A stretch of 38,132 bases of DNA from Teichococcus deserti (GCF_001982615.1 NZ_MLCO01000106.1:1-38132); one strand, 5' to 3'. Positions 8,076 to 17,172 are shown, counted from the first letter of the stretch. Numbers and translations are program-made. Notes: a model not told the origin generated them from the sequence alone.

Positions 8076-8966
8076 GTGGGACCGAAGCTGGCCGACCTGA
8101 CCGCCTTCGCCGCGGTCGCGCAGCAGCGCAGCTTCCGCAAGGCGGCGGATGCGCTGGGCATGGCGCCTTCCTCGCTCAGCCATGCCATCGCCGGGCTGGA
8201 GCGGCAGCTCGGCCTGCGGCTGTTCCACCGCACCACCCGCAGCGTCGCCCTGACCGAGGCTGGGGAGCAGCTGCATTCCCGCCTCAGCCCGCTGCTGCAG
8301 GGGCTGGAGGAGGCGGTGCAGGAGGTCTCCGGCCTCGGCAGCGCGCCGCAGGGCATCCTGCGCATCAATGCGCCCGAGGCCGGCGCCCGGCGTCTGCTGC
8401 GCCGCGTGGTGCCGCGGTTCCGCGCCGACTTCCCCGGCGTGGTGCTGGACCTGGTGGTGGAGGGACGGCTGGTCGATATCGTCGCCGAGGGCTTCGATGC
8501 CGGCATCCGCCTGGGCGAGGCGCTGCCGCAGGACATGATCGCCCGGCCCCTCGGCCCCGAGGAACGTTTCTTGACGATGGCCAGCCCGGGATACCTGGCG
8601 GCGCGCGGCCGGCCGGAGACGCCGGACGCGTTGGCGGCGCATGATTGCATCGGCCACCGCATGCCCAGCGGCAAGCTCTATCGCTGGGAATTCGAGCGCC
8701 ATGCCCAGGAGCGCATCGTCACCATCGAGAGCGGGCTGATCCTGAACCATCCGGGGCTGATGCTGGAGGCGGCGCTGGCCGGGCTGGGCATCGCCTATCT
8801 GCCGGAAAGCCTGGCGCGGCCGCATCTGGACAGCGGCGCGCTGGAAGCCGTGCTGGCGGAATGGTGCCCGAGCATCCCGGGGCTGTTTCTCTACTATCCC
8901 GGGCACCGCCATGTGCCGGCGACGCTGCGCGCCTTCCTCGACACGATGAAGCGCTGCGGCGATTAG
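8076..8966 (+). CDS. LysR-family transcriptional regulator
   Basis: A 296-residue regulator. The winged helix-turn-helix spans residues 1-60 (LADLTAFAAVAQQRSFRKAA, then SSLSHAIAGLERQLG and LFHRTTRSVALTEAG). The LysR substrate-binding domain follows from about 88 to the end. I chose GTG 8076, preceded by GGGGGC at 8064-8069, because the family normally starts just before this helix. The upstream extension to 7944 would overlap the SDR promoter and its start. Like most LysR proteins it is divergent from a probable target, the SDR gene. It ends convergently with the HD gene, sharing the bases TTAG at 8963-8966. Confidence 0.92.
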   Translation: MGPKLADLTAFAAVAQQRSFRKAADALGMAPSSLSHAIAGLERQLGLRLFHRTTRSVALTEAGEQLHSRLSPLLQGLEEAVQEVSGLGSAPQGILRINAPEAGARRLLRRVVPRFRADFPGVVLDLVVEGRLVDIVAEGFDAGIRLGEALPQDMIARPLGPEERFLTMASPGYLAARGRPETPDALAAHDCIGHRMPSGKLYRWEFERHAQERIVTIESGLILNHPGLMLEAALAGLGIAYLPESLARPHLDSGALEAVLAEWCPSIPGLFLYYPGHRHVPATLRAFLDTMKRCGD

Positions 8967-9544
8967 CCCAGCGCGTCGATCGCCCGCCGCAGGTTGTCCC
9001 GCGCGACCGCTTCCGCCTCGGGCCCGAGCGCATCGCTGAAGAAGATCCGTTCGCGCGTTAGGAATGTCTGCAGCACGGCGCGACGGCCGGCGCGGTAGTC
9101 CGCCTCCGGCACATGCGCATATTCGCGGCGGATGGCGGCGTCATATTCAGCGAAAGCCGCCGCATCGCTGGCCAGGATCGCCAGGTCCAGGTCGAGGAAC
9201 AGCGCGGCATCGGCGACCAGCGCGGCATCTTCCGTCACGGGAAGACGATGCGTCTCGGTCGCCAGGATCAGCGTTTCGGCGCGGTCCAGCAGCGCCGCGT
9301 CGAAGTGACCGGCCAGGAGACGCCGCATCAGCGCGGCACTTTGCGCCTCGTTGTCCCGCGCGCGCGGGTCATAGACGGCATCGTGGAACAGGATGGCGAG
9401 CTCGAAGGCGACCGGGTCACTCGGCGCCAGCGATGCCGCCCGCGAAAGCATCCCGGCAATATGCGGCCAGGCGTGATAGGCGCGGCCGGGCTCGGCGTAG
9501 CGGGCGCGCAGCTCGGCCAGGATCGCGTCGGGGATAACGGACAC
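8963..9544 (-). CDS. HD-superfamily predicted metal-dependent phosphohydrolase
   Basis: A 193-residue protein resembling the COG4339-type HD hydrolases. Putative metal ligands are H24 and H28 (YHAWPHI), the H54-D55 doublet (LFHDAVYD) and an Asp near 118-120 (LFLDLDLAIL). The length is typical. The start is a GTG at 9544 with GGAGG at about 9 nt spacing. That ribosome site overlaps the end of the upstream FadR-type regulator gene, whose stop is only 5 nt away, so both are probably on one transcript. Substrate unknown; the family is annotated mainly by motif. Confidence 0.85.
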   Translation of the reverse strand: MSVIPDAILAELRARYAEPGRAYHAWPHIAGMLSRAASLAPSDPVAFELAILFHDAVYDPRARDNEAQSAALMRRLLAGHFDAALLDRAETLILATETHRLPVTEDAALVADAALFLDLDLAILASDAAAFAEYDAAIRREYAHVPEADYRAGRRAVLQTFLTRERIFFSDALGPEAEAVARDNLRRAIDALG

Positions 9545-9549
9545 CGAAA

Positions 9550-10245
9550 CTAACCTCCGAACAGGCGGCGGATGCCATTCTGCAGATGCTGCTCCATCGC
9601 GGCGCGGGCGGCTTCGGCGGCGCCGCGCAGGATCGCCTCGGCGATGCGGCCATGCTCGCGGCGCATCGTGGCGAAGCGGTCGGCATCGGGCATCGGCGCC
9701 AGCTCCCGCGTCAGGCGGATGCCGAAGCGGGTCTGCTCCACCAGCGACCGCATCACCGCCTGGTAGAAACGGTTGCCGCTGGCCTCGGCGACGGCCTGGT
9801 GGAACAGGACATCGGCCTCGATCGAGGGGCGGCCGGAGCGGGTCTCGGCCTCCAGCGCCGCGCGCGCCTCGGCCAGGCGGGCCAGCGCCACGGGATCGGC
9901 GCGGCGGGCGGCCTCGGCGGCCATGGCGCTTTCCAGCCCGCAGCGGAATTCCAGGAAGGCGCGGACATCGGGGATGTTGCCCAGCGGCCCGAACTGGATC
10001 GGCGGCAGCTCGGGGGGCGCCAGCGCGCGGATGTAGCTGCCGGAGCCCTTGCGGGATTCCAGCCGGCCCTCGGCGCGCAGCCGGGCCAGGGCCTGGCGCA
10101 GCACCGGGCGGGAGACGGCGAAACGTTCGGCCAGGGCGTTCTCGCCGGGCAGGCGGGTGCCCTCCGGCAAGGCCTCGGCGCGCAGCCAGGCGACCAGCCG
10201 GTCATAGACGGTGTCGCTCAGCGCGGGGGCCAGGTCGGGCTGCAT
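9550..10245 (-). CDS. GntR/FadR-family transcriptional regulator (FCD domain)
   Basis: A 231-residue regulator. The N-terminal winged helix covers residues 8-75 (LSDTVYDRLVAWL, then LPGENALAERFAVSRPVLRQ). The FCD ligand domain follows, with the expected metal-binding set D145, H149, H198 and H220. ATG 10245 fits the family start; an in-frame ATG at 10284 would add 13 residues and cannot be excluded. It diverges from the Bug receptor gene across 148 bp. FadR-type repressors often sense a carboxylic acid imported or degraded by the neighbouring genes, here the Bug receptor and the enolase-superfamily enzyme. Confidence 0.9.
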   Translation of the reverse strand: MQPDLAPALSDTVYDRLVAWLRAEALPEGTRLPGENALAERFAVSRPVLRQALARLRAEGRLESRKGSGSYIRALAPPELPPIQFGPLGNIPDVRAFLEFRCGLESAMAAEAARRADPVALARLAEARAALEAETRSGRPSIEADVLFHQAVAEASGNRFYQAVMRSLVEQTRFGIRLTRELAPMPDADRFATMRREHGRIAEAILRGAAEAARAAMEQHLQNGIRRLFGG

Positions 10246-10393
10246 GGGTTGGTTATGCGGCGTCGCCACCCCACTCCGCAACATGTAAAAACCTGTATTG
10301 GAATCAGGCCTTCGCGAGAATCTGTTTGACAAATCCCGGCCCCGGCCGAAGCTGCGCCGCAACCCCGAGCAACGGGGAGCGAGGAGAGACGCC

Positions 10394-11368
10394 ATGCCCG
10401 AGCCCCGCCGCGGCCCTGTCGCCGCCATCCTGGCCGCAGCCCTCAGCCTGGTCGCGGCCCCTGCCCTGGCGCAGATGCCAGAGCGGCCGGTGCGCATCGT
10501 CGTGCCCTTCGCCCCCGGCGGCACCAGCGACATCGTCGCTCGCCTGCTGGCGCAAGGCGCGCAGGCCCATCTGCCGGCCGGCGCGGTGGTGGAGAACAAG
10601 CCGGGCGCCGCCGGCAATATCGGCACCGCCGAGGTCGCCCGCGCCCAGCCCGACGGCACCACGCTGGTGCAATGCACGATCGGCACCTGCGCGGCCAATC
10701 CGGCGCTGTACCGCAACCCGGGCTACGACCTGGACCGCAGCTTTCTTCCGGTTATCCTGACCGGGGCGGTGCGCAACGTGATGGCGGTGCGCCCGGGCCT
10801 GCCGGCACGGGATCTTGCCGGCGTCATCGAACTTGCCAAGAAGCCGGACGGGCTGAGCTTCGGCTCGTCGGGCGTCGGCGCCTCGAACCACCTGACGCCG
10901 GAGCTGCTGCGCGGGCGGCTCGGGCTGACATGGGTGCATGTGCCCTATCGCGGCAGCGGCCCGGCCATCACCGACCTGGTCGGCGGGCGGATCGACGTCT
11001 TCTTCGACAACCTGCCCTCGATCCTGCCGCATATCCGCTCGGGCGCGGTGCGCGCCGTCGCCGCCGTCTCCGAGCAGCGCATCCCCGAGCTGCCGGAGGT
11101 GCCGACCTTCGCCGAGGCCGGCATCCCCGGCATCGTCATCGACAGCTGGTTCGGCTTCATGGCGCCCTCCGGCACGCCGCCGGCGACCATCGCCCGGCTG
11201 AACGCCGCCTTCAACAAGGCGCTCGAGGACCCGGTGATCCGCCGCCGGCTGGAAGAGGCCGCGGTGGTGCCGCTGGGCGGCTCGCCGGAGCGCATGGCCG
11301 AGCATATCCGCCGCGAATCCGCCCGCTGGGGCGAGGTGATCCGCGCCAACAACATCAGCGGCGAGTGA
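10394..11368 (+). CDS. Bug-family (TTT) periplasmic carboxylate receptor
   Basis: A 324-residue tripartite tricarboxylate transporter receptor of the TctC/Bug family. It has a Sec signal ending PALAQ near residue 27, followed by the family hallmarks RPVRIVVPFAPGGTSDIVAR and VVENKPGAAGNIG, and later VPYRGSGPAI and PEVPTFAEAGIPG. GAGGAGAG at 10381-10388 decides ATG 10394. No TctA/TctB membrane genes are nearby, as is usual for the expanded Bug families. The enolase-superfamily enzyme starts 11 nt after its stop, so receptor and enzyme probably serve one sugar acid or dicarboxylate, with the FadR-type gene as regulator. Confidence 0.94.
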   Translation: MPEPRRGPVAAILAAALSLVAAPALAQMPERPVRIVVPFAPGGTSDIVARLLAQGAQAHLPAGAVVENKPGAAGNIGTAEVARAQPDGTTLVQCTIGTCAANPALYRNPGYDLDRSFLPVILTGAVRNVMAVRPGLPARDLAGVIELAKKPDGLSFGSSGVGASNHLTPELLRGRLGLTWVHVPYRGSGPAITDLVGGRIDVFFDNLPSILPHIRSGAVRAVAAVSEQRIPELPEVPTFAEAGIPGIVIDSWFGFMAPSGTPPATIARLNAAFNKALEDPVIRRRLEEAAVVPLGGSPERMAEHIRRESARWGEVIRANNISGE

Positions 11369-11379
11369 CGGGAAAAAGC

Positions 11380-12585
11380 ATGTCGACAATCAAGGGCCTG
11401 CGCACGCTGCGCATCGCCGAGCGGCCGAACCTGATCTGGCTGGAGCTCGAGACCGACGAAGGCCTGACCGGCCTGGGCGAAAGCTTCCGGGGCGCCGAGG
11501 CGGTGGAGGCGGTGCTGCATGAGCAGGTCGCGCCCTGGCTGCTCGGCCGCGACGCGCGGCGGATCGAGGCGGTGTCGCGGCATCTGATGACGCCCTATCT
11601 GGGCTTCCACAGCGCCGGCGCCGAGATCCGCGCCGCCAGCGCCGTGGACCTGGCGCTGTGGGACCTGGCCGGCCAGCGCCACGGCATCCCGGTGCACGAG
11701 GCGCTGGGCGGCGCCTGCCGGACGGAAATCCGCGCCTACAACACCTGCGCCGGCTATGCCTACAACACCAGCGGCGTGGCGCGGCGCGACATCGGCGCCG
11801 GCGATGCGGCGATCGGCCCCTATGACGACCAGGTGGCCTTCATGCGCGATGCCGGGGCGCTGGCCGAGAGCCTTCTGTCGGAAGGCTATGCGGCGATGAA
11901 GATCTGGCCCTTCGACGTGCATGCGCCGGCCTCGGGCGGCCACCTGATCACGCTGGAGCAGCTGAAGATCGGGCTGGAGCCGTTCCGAAAGATCCGCGCC
12001 GCCGTCGGCGACAAGATAGAAATCATGTGCGAGCTGCACAGCCTCTGGGGCGCCCAGGCGGCGGAGCGGATCTGCCGCGGGCTGGAGGACTACGGCGTCT
12101 TCTGGGCGGAGGATCCGCTGAACAAGATGGACGATGCCGGGGCGCTGGCGGCGCTGCGCCGCAAGACCGCGACGCCGATTTGCGGCAGCGAGACGCTGGC
12201 CGGCACCGTCCCCTTCCGGCAGCTGCTGGCGGCGGATGCGATCGATGTCGTCATGCTCGACCTCGCCTGGTGCGGCGGGCTGACCGAGGGCCGCAAGATC
12301 GCGGCGCTCGCCGAAAGCCATGCCAGGCCGCTGGCGCCGCATGACTGCACCGGGCCGGTGACGCTGATGGCCGGGCTGCACCTGGCGCTGCATGCGCCGA
12401 CCGCCATCTTCCAGGAGGTGGTGCGGGCGACCTTGGCCACCTGGTATCGCGACCTGGTCACCGATCTGCCGGTGATCCAGATGGGCATGGTGCAGGCGCC
12501 GACCGCGCCGGGACTGGGCACCGCGCTGTCGCCGGCGCTCAGGGCGCGGCCCGACCTGAAGGTCAGGGAGAGCCGCGCCAGCTAG
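11380..12585 (+). CDS. Mandelate racemase/muconate lactonizing enzyme family protein
   Basis: A 401-residue enolase-superfamily protein. The capping domain occupies residues 1-125 and the modified TIM barrel follows. Candidate catalytic and metal residues are K174 (MKIWPF), E218 with H220 (MCELHS), E244 (WAEDPL), E271 (GSETLAG) and the H321-D322 pair (APHDCTGP). The Glu-x-His at the first metal position and the His-Asp pair suggest a sugar-acid dehydratase branch rather than a muconate cycloisomerase. It follows the Bug receptor by 11 nt and is likely translated from the same mRNA. It converges with a second Bug gene, with one base between the stops. The substrate is probably a hydroxy or sugar acid (inference). 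Confidence 0.9.
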   Translation: MSTIKGLRTLRIAERPNLIWLELETDEGLTGLGESFRGAEAVEAVLHEQVAPWLLGRDARRIEAVSRHLMTPYLGFHSAGAEIRAASAVDLALWDLAGQRHGIPVHEALGGACRTEIRAYNTCAGYAYNTSGVARRDIGAGDAAIGPYDDQVAFMRDAGALAESLLSEGYAAMKIWPFDVHAPASGGHLITLEQLKIGLEPFRKIRAAVGDKIEIMCELHSLWGAQAAERICRGLEDYGVFWAEDPLNKMDDAGALAALRRKTATPICGSETLAGTVPFRQLLAADAIDVVMLDLAWCGGLTEGRKIAALAESHARPLAPHDCTGPVTLMAGLHLALHAPTAIFQEVVRATLATWYRDLVTDLPVIQMGMVQAPTAPGLGTALSPALRARPDLKVRESRAS

Positions 12586-12586
12586 A

Positions 12587-13573
12587 TCAAGGCTGCAGCT
12601 GCACCCCAGTCCGCGCCACCACGGCGCGGAACTTTTCCACCTCGCGCACCATGAAGGCGCGGGCATCGGCCGGGGTGTTGGGCTGCTGCCACGGCGCGAC
12701 GCCGGTATTGACCAGCTTGTCGCGCAGCGTCGTCTCGGCCAGCGAGTCCTGGATGGCGCGGTTCAGCACGGCGACGATCTCGGCCGGCATGTCGGCCGGG
12801 CCCAGGATGACGTTCCAGGTCTGCAGGTCGAAGCCGGGCACGCCGCTTTCCGCCAGCGTCGGGATATTCGGGAAGGTCGGAAAACGCTCCGGCCCGGTCA
12901 GCGCCACGCCGCGCACCAGCCCGTCGCGGATCTGCGCCGCCGCCGAGGCCAGCACCGCGACGCCGAACTGCCCCTGCCCCTGATGCACCGCCTGCACCTG
13001 CTGCCCGCCCGAGCGATAGGCGACATGGACCCAGCGCGTGTTCAGCATCGAGGCCAGCATCTCGGTCGCCAGGTGGTTCGGCGTGCCGGCGCCGGAGGAG
13101 GCATAGGCGTACTTATCGGCCGGCGCGTTGCGCATCAGCTCGGTGAACTGCGCCGCCGTGCGCACGGGGAAGTCGTTGTTGGCGATCAGCACCAGCGGTC
13201 CCGTTCCCACCACGGCGATATGGGAGAAATCTTCCACCGGGCGATAGCGGGTGCCGCCGATCAGCGCGCTGGGGGCGATGCCATGCGAGCCGCTTTCCAC
13301 CAGCATGATGGTGTAGCCGTCGGCCGCCTGGCGGCGCAGCCACTCGCTGGCCACCACCCCGGCGGCGCCGGCGCGGTTCTCCACCACGATGCGGCCGTTG
13401 GGCAGATGCGCCTGCATGCGGTCGGCCAGCAGCCGCGCCGCGATGTCGGTCGAGCCGCCCGGGGCATAGCCGGTGATCAGGGTGATCGGCCGGTCGGGAA
13501 AGGCAGCCCAGGCGCTGGTGGCGGCCAGCAAGGGGACACAGGTCAGCAACGCCCGCAGCAGCGGCTTCAACAT
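12587..13573 (-). CDS. Bug-family (TTT) periplasmic carboxylate receptor
   Basis: A 328-residue TctC/Bug-type receptor with a Sec signal ending TSAWA near residue 23. Hallmarks are RPITLITGYAPGGSTDIAAR, VVENRAGAAGVV and VAYRSGGQQVQ, with NIPTLAESGVPGF towards the C-terminus. A strong GGGAGG lies upstream of ATG 13573. No membrane components or partner enzyme are adjacent; the downstream neighbour converges and the upstream one is the Kelch gene. Ligand unknown. It is only distantly similar to the receptors at 10394 and 36099. Confidence 0.93.
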   Translation of the reverse strand: MLKPLLRALLTCVPLLAATSAWAAFPDRPITLITGYAPGGSTDIAARLLADRMQAHLPNGRIVVENRAGAAGVVASEWLRRQAADGYTIMLVESGSHGIAPSALIGGTRYRPVEDFSHIAVVGTGPLVLIANNDFPVRTAAQFTELMRNAPADKYAYASSGAGTPNHLATEMLASMLNTRWVHVAYRSGGQQVQAVHQGQGQFGVAVLASAAAQIRDGLVRGVALTGPERFPTFPNIPTLAESGVPGFDLQTWNVILGPADMPAEIVAVLNRAIQDSLAETTLRDKLVNTGVAPWQQPNTPADARAFMVREVEKFRAVVARTGVQLQP

Positions 13574-13599
13574 CGTCGAACCTCCCTTTTCGTTCAGTC

Positions 13600-13623
13600 G
13601 TGCCGGCCTCGTTGGGCCGGCAC
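13600..13623. terminator. GC-rich hairpin downstream of the Kelch gene
   Basis: A perfect 9-bp stem (GTGCCGGCC / GGCCGGCAC) with a 6-nt loop sits in the 107-bp gap after the Kelch stop and before the Bug gene start, both on the minus strand. No T-run follows on either strand, so if it ends transcription it is a weak or factor-aided terminator. Confidence 0.4.
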
Positions 13624-13680
13624 CGGCGGGAGGATAGACCGGGGCCGAGGCCGGCGTCGCGGTTTCGTTGCGATCCTGCC

Positions 13681-14787
13681 TCAGCCCGGCAGGAAGGCCT
13701 CATGGGTCGAGGTCTGGATGCCGCCGCCCACCACCGGCCCACCGCCGGCGACATGGATGCGATCCCCCAGCGCGACGGCGCCCAAGCCATGGCGGGGGGT
13801 GGGCATCGGCGCATGGCTCTGCCAGGTGTCGGTGGCGGGGTCGTAGCTTTCCATCTGGCCATGCACGGTGCCGGTCAGCACGCCGCCCTCGAAGCGGCCG
13901 GTCTCGCCGCCCATGGCCCAGAAGCGGTCCTTCAGCAGCACCAGCCCATGGCCGGAGCGGGTGGTGGGCAGCGGCGCCCGCTCCAGCCACAGGTCGCGGG
14001 CCGGATCATAGAAGTGGTGCAGCGCGGTGTTGTATTCGAAGGTGTTGAAGCGGCCGCCGACCACATGGATGCCGCCGCCATAGGCCACGACGCCGGCATG
14101 GTCGCGCGCCCCGGGCAGCGGGCGGCGCTGCGCCCAGCGGTCGGCCTGCGGGTCGTAGACCTCGTGCCAGGCGATGCTGGCGCGCTCGCCGGCGGGGTCG
14201 GTGGCGCCGCCGATCAGATGCACCTGGCCGCCGAGGATGGCGATGGCCGCCGCCCCGCGCGCCCGCGGCAGCGGCGCGATCGCCGTCCAGCGGTCGGCGG
14301 CGACATCGTACAAGAAAGCGCCGTCATGCGCGGCGCGGTTCTGCTCGGTGAAGCCGCCAAGAGCAAAGATCCTGCCGGCATCGGCGGCGACGGCCACGTG
14401 GTTGGCGCCGCGCGGCAACGGGGCCAGCAGGCTCCAGCGGTCGGCGGCCGGGTCATAGACATGGTGGTAGGGGCGGTCGACCCGCTGCTCGGCATAGCCG
14501 CCGAGGATATGCATGCGGCCTTCCCAGGCCGTGGCCCAGGCCATCTCGCTGCGCGGCATTGGCAGCGGCGCGCGGGCCTCCCAGCGGCCGGGCGGGCCGG
14601 CGGGGGCCGTGCTGGCCACCGCGCGCTGCGCCATCTGCGCCGGGGTCAGGCTCACCGGCCCTTGCCCGCGCAGTGGCGCCATCTGTTCGGGCGGCACCGG
14701 CATGCCATGATGCGGGTGCTGGGCGCGGACCAGGCCGGGCGCGGCCAGCGTCGCCGCCGCTCCGGTCAGCATCAGCCGACGTCGCAT
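13681..14787 (-). CDS. Tat-exported Kelch-repeat beta-propeller protein
   Basis: A 368-residue secreted protein. MRRRLMLTG begins a twin-arginine-like signal peptide ending near VRAQ (residue 23). About six Kelch blades follow, each with a Gly-Gly pair and a YDP...D-x-W motif: ILGGYAE...YDPAADRW, ALGGFTE...YDVAADRW, LIGGATD...YDPQADRW, VVGGRFN...YDPARDLW, AMGGETG...YDPATDTW and VAGGGPV. The arrangement fits a six-bladed propeller like galactose oxidase or sialate epimerase (NanM), but no catalytic signature of either is evident. GGAGGGG precedes ATG 14787. The in-frame open stretch upstream overlaps the kinase gene and is not used. The ligand is probably a glycan or other surface molecule (inference). 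Confidence 0.9.
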   Translation of the reverse strand: MRRRLMLTGAAATLAAPGLVRAQHPHHGMPVPPEQMAPLRGQGPVSLTPAQMAQRAVASTAPAGPPGRWEARAPLPMPRSEMAWATAWEGRMHILGGYAEQRVDRPYHHVYDPAADRWSLLAPLPRGANHVAVAADAGRIFALGGFTEQNRAAHDGAFLYDVAADRWTAIAPLPRARGAAAIAILGGQVHLIGGATDPAGERASIAWHEVYDPQADRWAQRRPLPGARDHAGVVAYGGGIHVVGGRFNTFEYNTALHHFYDPARDLWLERAPLPTTRSGHGLVLLKDRFWAMGGETGRFEGGVLTGTVHGQMESYDPATDTWQSHAPMPTPRHGLGAVALGDRIHVAGGGPVVGGGIQTSTHEAFLPG

Positions 14788-14821
14788 CGTCTCCGTCCCC
14801 TCCTGGAACGGCGGAAGAGTG

Positions 14822-16984
14822 TCAGACGCGGGGGCGGCCTTGCAAGGCCAGGACGCGGCCCAGCGCGGTCTGCAGCTCGCGCGGGTCGACCGGCTTGCGC
14901 AGCATGCCGGCGGCGAGCGCCAGCCGCTCCTCCGGCAGCTCGGCATAGCCGGTCAGGTAGATCACCGGCACGCCGCGCCCGGCCAGCAGCTCGGCCACGG
15001 GGAAGCTGTCGCGGCCGTTCAGGTTGACGTCGACCAGCGCCAGGTCGAAGGGCTCGGCCGCCTCCAGCACCCGCTTCAGCGCCGCGTCCAGGCCTGTCGC
15101 CGGGCCGACCACCCGACAGCCGAACTGCACCAGCATGGCGGTCAGCGCGGCGCCGATCATCGGCTCGTCCTCCACCACCAGGATGCGGGCGCCCTGCAGC
15201 ACGGCGCCGCGGCCGGCCGCCGGTGGTGGCGCCGCGCGCAGGGTGGCGCCCGGCTCGGCGGACTGCCAGGGCAGCTCGAAGCGACTGGCCGGCAGGGTGA
15301 CGCGGGTGGTCAGGCCCGCCGGCTCCCAGGCATGGCTGATCTGTCCCTCCAGCTGGTCGGTCACCGCGGAATCGATGACCCGCCGGCCGAGGCCTTTCCG
15401 CGCCGGCGCGCCGGCCAGCGGCGGTCCGCCGCGCTCCTGCCAGGTCAGCAGCAGCGTGCCCTCGGGCTGCGGCGCCCAGCGCAGGGTGACGGCCCCGCCG
15501 GGCCGCGACAGGGCGCCATGCGCGACCGCATTGACCGCGAGCTCATGCAGCGCGACCGCCAGCGGCTGCACCGCTGTCGGCGCCAGCAGCACCGAAGGCC
15601 CGGCCAGGTCGATGGCGGCCTCGGGCCCACAGACGGACAGCTCGCCCAGCGCCAGGTCGCGCAGCGAGACCTGGCCCCAGCCTTCGCGCGCCAGCAGCTG
15701 GTGGGCGCGGGCCAGGGCGGCGATGCGGCCGTCGACGGCGATGGCGAAGCGCTCGGGATCCTGCTTCGGCGTCAGCCGGATGATCGCCTGGATGGTGAAG
15801 AGGACGTTCTTGGCACGGTGGTCGATCTCGCGGGAGAGCTGGTGCAGCCGCTCCTCCGCCTGCTGCCGGGCGGTGACGTCATGCACCACCCCCATGAAGC
15901 GGCCCTGCGCCCCGTCGCCGGTCAGCGAGCCATAGGCCTCGAGCCAGCGCGGCTCGCCGTCGCGGCGCAGGATGCGGTGCAGGCTGCGGAACCGGGCGCC
16001 GTTGCGATGCGCGCCGAACCAGCCTTCCTTCACCGCCGCCAGGTCCTTGGGATGCACCAGGGCCAGCCAGTCCTCGACATGGCCGAGCAGGGCCGGGGTC
16101 TGCGGCAGGCCCAGCAGGTCGAAGAGCCGCGGCGTCCAGCGCATCTCGCCGCTGCCGATGTCGAGGTCCCAGCTGGCCATGCCGGCGCCTTCCAGGGCCA
16201 GCTGCAGCTTGGCCTCGGCGGCCTTCAGCGCGGCCTCGGCGGCGCGCAGCCGGGTCAGGTCGCGGAAGCGCACCGTCGCGCCCCCGGCGGTGGGTGCCAG
16301 GCCCAGCAGCACGTCGCCGCCGAAGGGCGCCAGCACCGCCTCCAGCCGCCGCGGCTGCCGCTGCGCCAGCACCTCCTTCAGCGCCTCCGACAGCGGCGAG
16401 TCCGCCAGCGACGGGAAGAGGGCGAAGAAGGGCTGGCCGGAGACCGCCTCGGCCGGACGCCGCCAGACGGCAAGCGCCGCGGGGTTGGCGAAGCGCAGCA
16501 CGCCCTCGGCATCAAGGGCGAAGACGCCGTCATCCAGCCCTTCGAGCAGCGCGGCCTCGCGGCGCAGCTGGTCGACCAGGGCCTGGGCGGCGGTGACGGC
16601 GTCGATCATGCCGCGCGCCGCCTCGACCCTGGCGGGCGGCGCGGCGGGCGGCAGGGCCAGGGCTTCCGCCGCCGCTTCGGGGGGTGTTACCGGCGCGGAG
16701 GCGACGGCGCGGGGCTGGGCGCGGACATCGAGCAGCACCGCGGCCAGGCCGCCGGCGGCCATGGTCATCAGCCCGGTGAAGCCGGCATAGAGGAAGGGCC
16801 CGACGGCGCCGGCCAGCGCGGGCGCCGTCGCCACGCCGCGCGCCTGCAGCCCGAGCAGGAAGCCGGCGACCGCCCCCGGCGCCGCAGCGGCGGCCAATGT
16901 CGCCAGCAGCCGGCGGCGGCGCGCACGCAGCCGTGGCGCGGTCCGGTCAGCAAGCTCAGACGGCGTCTCGATCGGGCGCGGCAT
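14822..16984 (-). CDS. Hybrid HWE-type sensor histidine kinase with C-terminal receiver
   Basis: A 720-residue membrane sensor if it starts at ATG 16984. Two transmembrane segments lie near residues 26-47 and 57-86, a PAS-like domain near 140-245 and a second PAS (PAS_3 type) near 258-375. The kinase H-box EIDHRAKNVL has phospho-acceptor H389, and AHQLLAREGW and the N-box ALHELAVNAVAHG (about 479-491) follow in HWE/HisKA_2 style. The C-terminal receiver has the acidic cluster E605-D606-E607, phospho-acceptor D652 (VDVNLNG), T678 and K697. HWE kinases with fused receivers are typical of alphaproteobacterial light or stress signalling. No partner regulator is adjacent. A longer in-frame ORF to 17143 exists but has poor composition. 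The gene ends 34 nt before the Kelch gene, same strand. Confidence 0.92.
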   Translation of the reverse strand: MPRPIETPSELADRTAPRLRARRRRLLATLAAAAAPGAVAGFLLGLQARGVATAPALAGAVGPFLYAGFTGLMTMAAGGLAAVLLDVRAQPRAVASAPVTPPEAAAEALALPPAAPPARVEAARGMIDAVTAAQALVDQLRREAALLEGLDDGVFALDAEGVLRFANPAALAVWRRPAEAVSGQPFFALFPSLADSPLSEALKEVLAQRQPRRLEAVLAPFGGDVLLGLAPTAGGATVRFRDLTRLRAAEAALKAAEAKLQLALEGAGMASWDLDIGSGEMRWTPRLFDLLGLPQTPALLGHVEDWLALVHPKDLAAVKEGWFGAHRNGARFRSLHRILRRDGEPRWLEAYGSLTGDGAQGRFMGVVHDVTARQQAEERLHQLSREIDHRAKNVLFTIQAIIRLTPKQDPERFAIAVDGRIAALARAHQLLAREGWGQVSLRDLALGELSVCGPEAAIDLAGPSVLLAPTAVQPLAVALHELAVNAVAHGALSRPGGAVTLRWAPQPEGTLLLTWQERGGPPLAGAPARKGLGRRVIDSAVTDQLEGQISHAWEPAGLTTRVTLPASRFELPWQSAEPGATLRAAPPPAAGRGAVLQGARILVVEDEPMIGAALTAMLVQFGCRVVGPATGLDAALKRVLEAAEPFDLALVDVNLNGRDSFPVAELLAGRGVPVIYLTGYAELPEERLALAAGMLRKPVDPRELQTALGRVLALQGRPRV

Positions 16985-17145
16985 AGCGTTGCTCTTGGCG
17001 GTCTTTTTGCTTTCGCGCAACGCAAGCGGAGGCTTGAGAAAGGGCTTCCTGGGCCGCACGCGAGATCGTGATGATGCAATGCAGCATGATACCGCCGCCA
17101 GCCATGGCGGACACAACCGGGGATGGTGGCGGCAGGGCTTCACAC

Positions 17146-17172
17146 AACGCCGGCGGCGCCTCCGCCGGCGTT
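17146..17172. terminator. Hairpin downstream of the lipoate ligase gene
   Basis: A perfect 11-bp stem (AACGCCGGCGG / CCGCCGGCGTT) with a 5-nt loop, 11 bases beyond the ligase stop on the minus strand. Only TT closes the right side and no longer T-run follows, so intrinsic termination is plausible but not strong. It separates the ligase from the kinase gene. Confidence 0.5.

Noticed and set aside
7944-8076. An earlier start for the LysR gene adding about 44 residues.
   Set aside because: The extension overlaps the divergent SDR gene and its ribosome site, and the GTG at 8076 matches the family start.
10282-10308. Possible FadR-type operator (CCTG-N9-CAGG and ACATGT) in the gap between the FadR-like gene and the Bug gene.
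   Set aside because: The symmetry is short and does not match the known FadR-family consensus; the location is plausible but support is too weak.
14819-17071. A 750-codon plus-strand open frame opposite the histidine kinase.
   Set aside because: Its translation is Gln/Gly/Arg-rich with no domains, while the minus-strand frame encodes a full kinase with catalytic residues.
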